Shown: one piece after another, positions 61,400 to 64,000 of the stretch
Position numbering within the stretch: the stretch's first letter is position 1
How the letters are laid out: every line of letters begins with the position of its first letter
Assembly (NCBI GenBank): GCA_902776545.1
Contig: CACYQO010000012.1
Coordinates: 1 to 64,000 of the forward strand
DNA length: 64,000 nucleotides
From: an uncultured Prevotellaceae bacterium
GTDB lineage: Bacteria; Bacteroidota; Bacteroidia; Bacteroidales; Bacteroidaceae
Reading direction: 5' to 3'
Notes under the pieces: generated by a model
What the model saw: only the letters and a program-made list of their open reading frames with translations
Told to the model about the DNA's origin: nothing
The model's database searches: none
Program-made: the position numbers and the translations under genes

Positions 61400-62628
61400 A
61401 GAAGTTATTAATAATCAGTCTGTTATCATCGACAACAATATTCATTCAAGCACAAAGTTTTGAGGATTATTTTGAAGACCGCACTCTGCGTCTCGACTAT
61501 ACCTTCTGTGGCGATGTCAGCCATCAGCAGATCTATGTTGACGAACTGGTGTCCATCCCTCGCTGGTATGGCAGACGCCATCGACTGGCAGAATTACCTT
61601 TGAAAGGAAATGGTGACATCACCGTCCGTTCAAAAGCTGATGGAATGATCATCTATCGCCATTCTTTCTCCAGTCTCTTCCAGGAATGGCTCTCAACGGC
61701 AGAGTCCAAGCGCGTGCAGAAGTCCTTTGAGAACGTCTTCTTGGTGCCCTACCCCAAACAACCCGTTGAAATCACCGTTGAATTGCGCAACTATCACGAC
61801 AGCGTCTATGCTTCGATGACGCATACGGTTGATCCGACAGACATCCTCATCCGCAAGGCTGGCGAACGACAGGTCACTCCTTCTGTCACTTTACAACAGG
61901 CTGCCGACACCAGCCGTTGCATTCATGTGGCTTATGTGGCTGAAGGGTATCAACAGAACGAGATGGACATATTCATCAAGGACTGCAAGGTGGCGATGGA
62001 ATCGCTCTTTTCGCATGAACCCTTCCGTCAGATGCAGGACCGCTTCAACATGGTTGCCGTCATGTCCCCCTCCGAGGAAAGCGGCACGAGCTGGCCTGCG
62101 AGAGACACATGGAAAAATACTGTCCTCGGTTCCCACTTCGACACGTTCTATAGCGACCGTTATCTGACCACCCTCCATCTGAAGAAACTGCACGACGTGC
62201 TGGCAGGCATCCCCTACGAGCATATCATCATCCTTGTCAACACCAACCACTATGGAGGCGGTGGCATCTTCAACTCCTATAACCTCACCTACACCCGTGG
62301 TCCTCAGTTCCGTCCTGTCGTCGTGCATGAATTCGGCCATTCCTTCGGTGGTCTGGGCGATGAGTACCCCTATGGCAACGACGATCCGATGTACTTTCCC
62401 GACACAGAACCCTGGGAACCGAACCTCACGACAAAATGCGATTTCAACGGCAAATGGGAAGATCTCGTCCGTGAAGGAAAGGCCGGTCTCATCGAGGGAG
62501 GCGGCTGCCTCACGAAAGGTGTCTGGCGTGGATTTGAGAACTGTCGAATGCGTACCAACCAGGAACCGGAGTTCTGCCTTGTCTGCCAACAGGCCCTCAT
62601 CCGGCTGATAAACTTCTACACCAGATGA
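61396..62628 (+). CDS. M64-family (IgA peptidase-like) exported metalloprotease
   Basis: 410 residues. Signal peptide (SSTTIFIQAQ), an N-terminal M64 prodomain-like part (FEDYFEDRTLRLDYTFCGDV), then the catalytic domain with HEFGHSFGGLGDEYPY (zinc ligands H311, H315 and the later Asp; E312 catalytic). The family includes a Clostridium ramosum enzyme that cuts IgA; Bacteroidetes members are common but mostly uncharacterised. The ATGA overlaps with the FolK-like gene and the RNA methyltransferase gene make a tightly coupled operon. Confidence 0.88.
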   Translation: MKKLLIISLLSSTTIFIQAQSFEDYFEDRTLRLDYTFCGDVSHQQIYVDELVSIPRWYGRRHRLAELPLKGNGDITVRSKADGMIIYRHSFSSLFQEWLSTAESKRVQKSFENVFLVPYPKQPVEITVELRNYHDSVYASMTHTVDPTDILIRKAGERQVTPSVTLQQAADTSRCIHVAYVAEGYQQNEMDIFIKDCKVAMESLFSHEPFRQMQDRFNMVAVMSPSEESGTSWPARDTWKNTVLGSHFDTFYSDRYLTTLHLKKLHDVLAGIPYEHIIILVNTNHYGGGGIFNSYNLTYTRGPQFRPVVVHEFGHSFGGLGDEYPYGNDDPMYFPDTEPWEPNLTTKCDFNGKWEDLVREGKAGLIEGGGCLTKGVWRGFENCRMRTNQEPEFCLVCQQALIRLINFYTR

Positions 62629-63494
62629 TTTACGAGATTTCATCAATAGAGGATCCCCGTGTGGCTGTCTTTGCCACGATGACAGAGACGCAGCTGCGCA
62701 ACCGTCTGAATGCAGAACAGGGCCTTTTCATCGCAGAAAGTCCGAAGGTGATCCGCGTGGCCATCAACGCAGGCTATGAGCCGCAGGCCTTGCTCTGTGA
62801 ACAGAAACACATCCATGGCGATGCGGCAGACATCATCGAGCGTTATCCTGAGATGCCGGTCTATACTGGTTCCAGGGATATGCTCTCACAGTTGACGGGC
62901 TACACCCTGACACGAGGCGTACTCTGCGCCATGCGTCGCAATCCCGAACCCAGACTCGATGAAATCCTGAAAGACGCCCGTCGTGTCTGTGTCATCGACA
63001 GCGTCTGCGACACCACCAACATCGGGGCAATCTTCCGTAGTGCAGCGGCCCTTGGTATCGATGCAGTATTACTTACACGAAGTTCATGTGATCCCTTGAA
63101 CCGCAGGTCGATACGCGTCTCGATGGGCAACGTATTCTTAGTGCCTTGGACGTGGCTCGACGATTATGCCTCACTCCAGGAATCAGGCTTCAAGACAGCC
63201 GCCATGGCCCTGAGTGACGACAGTATCTCCCTCGCCGACCCCATCCTCAAAGAACAGGAACGGCTGGCCATCATCTTGGGAACTGAAGGCGACGGACTGC
63301 CGATGGAAACAATAAAGGATGCAGACTTCGTCGTCCGCATCCCCATGTATCATCAGGTTGATTCCCTCAACGTAGCCGCCGCAGCCGCCGTCGCCTTCTG
63401 GGAATTGGTTTCCCCTCCTAAGTTCTTTGCAGAGCAAAGCGGCAAAGCCGAGCGAGGAGGGGCCAGGGGTGGTCTGAACAATGCTCTGGTCTAA
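62625..63494 (+). CDS. TrmH/SpoU-family RNA 2'-O-methyltransferase
   Basis: 289 residues. N-terminal substrate-binding domain (FATMTETQLRNRLNAEQGLF) and SPOUT knot: VCDTTNIGAIFRSAAALGID (motif 1), LAIILGTEGDGLPMETI (motif 2) and HQVDSLNVAAAAAVAFWEL (motif 3). It methylates rRNA or tRNA ribose; the target is unknown. The family normally ends near AFWEL. Here 22 further residues (SPPKFFAEQSGKAERGGARG and a few more) are read from two nested palindromic repeats (63413-63480). Stop codon directly abuts the stop of the convergent EamA gene. Confidence 0.88.
   Translation: MIYEISSIEDPRVAVFATMTETQLRNRLNAEQGLFIAESPKVIRVAINAGYEPQALLCEQKHIHGDAADIIERYPEMPVYTGSRDMLSQLTGYTLTRGVLCAMRRNPEPRLDEILKDARRVCVIDSVCDTTNIGAIFRSAAALGIDAVLLTRSSCDPLNRRSIRVSMGNVFLVPWTWLDDYASLQESGFKTAAMALSDDSISLADPILKEQERLAIILGTEGDGLPMETIKDADFVVRIPMYHQVDSLNVAAAAAVAFWELVSPPKFFAEQSGKAERGGARGGLNNALV
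63413..63480. repeat. Nested palindromic repeats at the end of the RNA methyltransferase gene
   Basis: The CCCCTCCTAAGTT/AGGAGGGG palindrome with GGGGTGGTCTGAA tail is split by a 32-base insert (63424-63455) holding TTTGC-AGA-GCAAA and CGGC-AAA-GCCG hairpins, the same unit as at 17041-17072. Confidence 0.88.
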
Positions 63495-64000
63495 TCACCC
63501 TTTCGTATCTTTCGCCGTCACCACCGTCACAATATACGCACTCAACAACACCAGAACACCAGCCACAGGCTTATCCCACGTCAGCACATCCTGTCCCAAC
63601 ATGATCGCCACAAACGAGGCTATCACAGGCTGCAGGTTCGTATAGATCGACACTGTCGTAGCCTGCAGATACTTCATCGCAAACGGAATCAGGAAGAACC
63701 CAAGTGCCGTGGCACCAAGCACAATAAACAGCATCTCGACCACGCCGTCCCATCCCCAGGCAGACGTATAGAGCGCATTCACCGGCAATTCTGGGATGGC
63801 GATGGGTACGGTCACGATGGCCGAGATCAGGAAGACATACTTCATCTGCGTCACGGGCGAGTACTTCGAGGCCACATTACGCGTTATAATAATACCGATG
63901 AGATCGTTCTTTCCTGATCCCAACGACTGACTCATCAGCACCATCAATACGGCTCCGGCTATACCTAACAGCACGCCGACGGACTTCATCGGCGTAATCT
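63495..64000 (-). CDS. EamA/DMT-family transporter (5' end outside window)
   Basis: The frame is open from the stop at 63495-63497 to the window edge (~168 codons, reading through ITPMKSVGVLLGIAGAVLMV), so the ATG at 63989 is internal. Five or so membrane helices are visible, and ATALGFFLIPFAMKYLQATT then VSIYTNLQPVIASFVAIMLG is the typical second EamA repeat. The family exports metabolites or amino acids; the substrate is unknown. Convergent with the RNA methyltransferase gene with zero bases between stops. Confidence 0.85.
   Translation of the reverse strand, partial: ITPMKSVGVLLGIAGAVLMVLMSQSLGSGKNDLIGIIITRNVASKYSPVTQMKYVFLISAIVTVPIAIPELPVNALYTSAWGWDGVVEMLFIVLGATALGFFLIPFAMKYLQATTVSIYTNLQPVIASFVAIMLGQDVLTWDKPVAGVLVLLSAYIVTVVTAKDTKG

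Noticed and set aside
7556..63480. Insertion sequences or transposons behind the repeats
   Set aside because: No transposase ORF and no terminal inverted repeats with target duplications were seen. The repeats are short palindromes or simple tandem units.
1..64000. tRNA or rRNA genes
   Set aside because: No stretch with a convincing cloverleaf (T-loop plus acceptor pairing) or rRNA core sequence was noticed. A scan with tRNAscan-SE would be decisive.

Overview
The window is chromosomal DNA of a Bacteroidales bacterium, most likely Prevotella or a close relative. The evidence is: promoters of the Bacteroidetes type (TTG, about 20 bases, then TAnnTTTG); almost no Shine-Dalgarno sequences; a BspA-like leucine-rich-repeat surface protein and a GH5 cellulase, both with C-terminal sorting tails; and BACON, DUF4835, DUF3127, DUF1015, M64 and 'smalltalk' proteins. 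No rRNA, tRNA, CRISPR array, transposase or integrase was seen.

Layout. 1-3.1 kb (minus): an NMT1/THI5-like binding protein translationally coupled to a membrane sensor phosphatase cut by the window edge. 3.2-8.7 kb (plus): BspA-like protein, BACON lipoprotein, galE. 8.8-15.9 kb (minus): lon-tgt-lptG-like-DEAD helicase-ispE, with T-rich repeats at the junctions. 16.0-17.6 kb (plus): a tRNA methyltransferase and a nitrilase-family amidase. 17.7-33 kb is an accessory island. It holds an HU-like protein, an M15 peptidase, a two-helix membrane protein and a 28-residue smalltalk protein (too short for ordinary gene finding). It then holds two candidate structured RNAs, a PLD-SNF2 helicase with an Eco57I-type methylase, a convergent XRE-ImmA/PIN/unknown operon, and a replication module (149-aa protein, DUF3987-like P-loop protein, CHC2 primase) flanked by iteron-like repeats.

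33-47.6 kb: nucleoside-hydrolase lipoprotein, D-lactate dehydrogenase, DUF3127, dnaN, an exonuclease, DUF4835, recN and a TPR/protease-like protein, then (minus) rarA, a cation-channel family protein, dnaB and a second SpoIIE-type phosphatase. 47.7-64 kb: an acidic protein, a membrane pyrophosphatase, a tandem PAP2 phosphatase, an M15 peptidase, DUF1015, a frameshifted TPR-kinase, a GH5 cellulase, serA, serC, a FolK-like protein, an M64 peptidase, an RNA methyltransferase and an EamA transporter cut by the edge.

The strongest candidates for something undescribed are these. (i) A roughly 310-nt highly folded leader RNA with its own terminator lies directly upstream of the PLD-SNF2/methylase pair; beside it is an approximately 165-nt RNA with two 22-nt modules differing only by a compensatory base-pair change. 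(ii) Several families of palindromic or tandem repeats have entered protein-coding genes in frame, in places forming signal-peptide cores or C-termini; one 32-nt hairpin family shows a compensatory change between its two copies. (iii) A 22-bp-period iteron array follows the primase. (iv) A nearly identical 27-nt promoter block precedes three unrelated transcription units.
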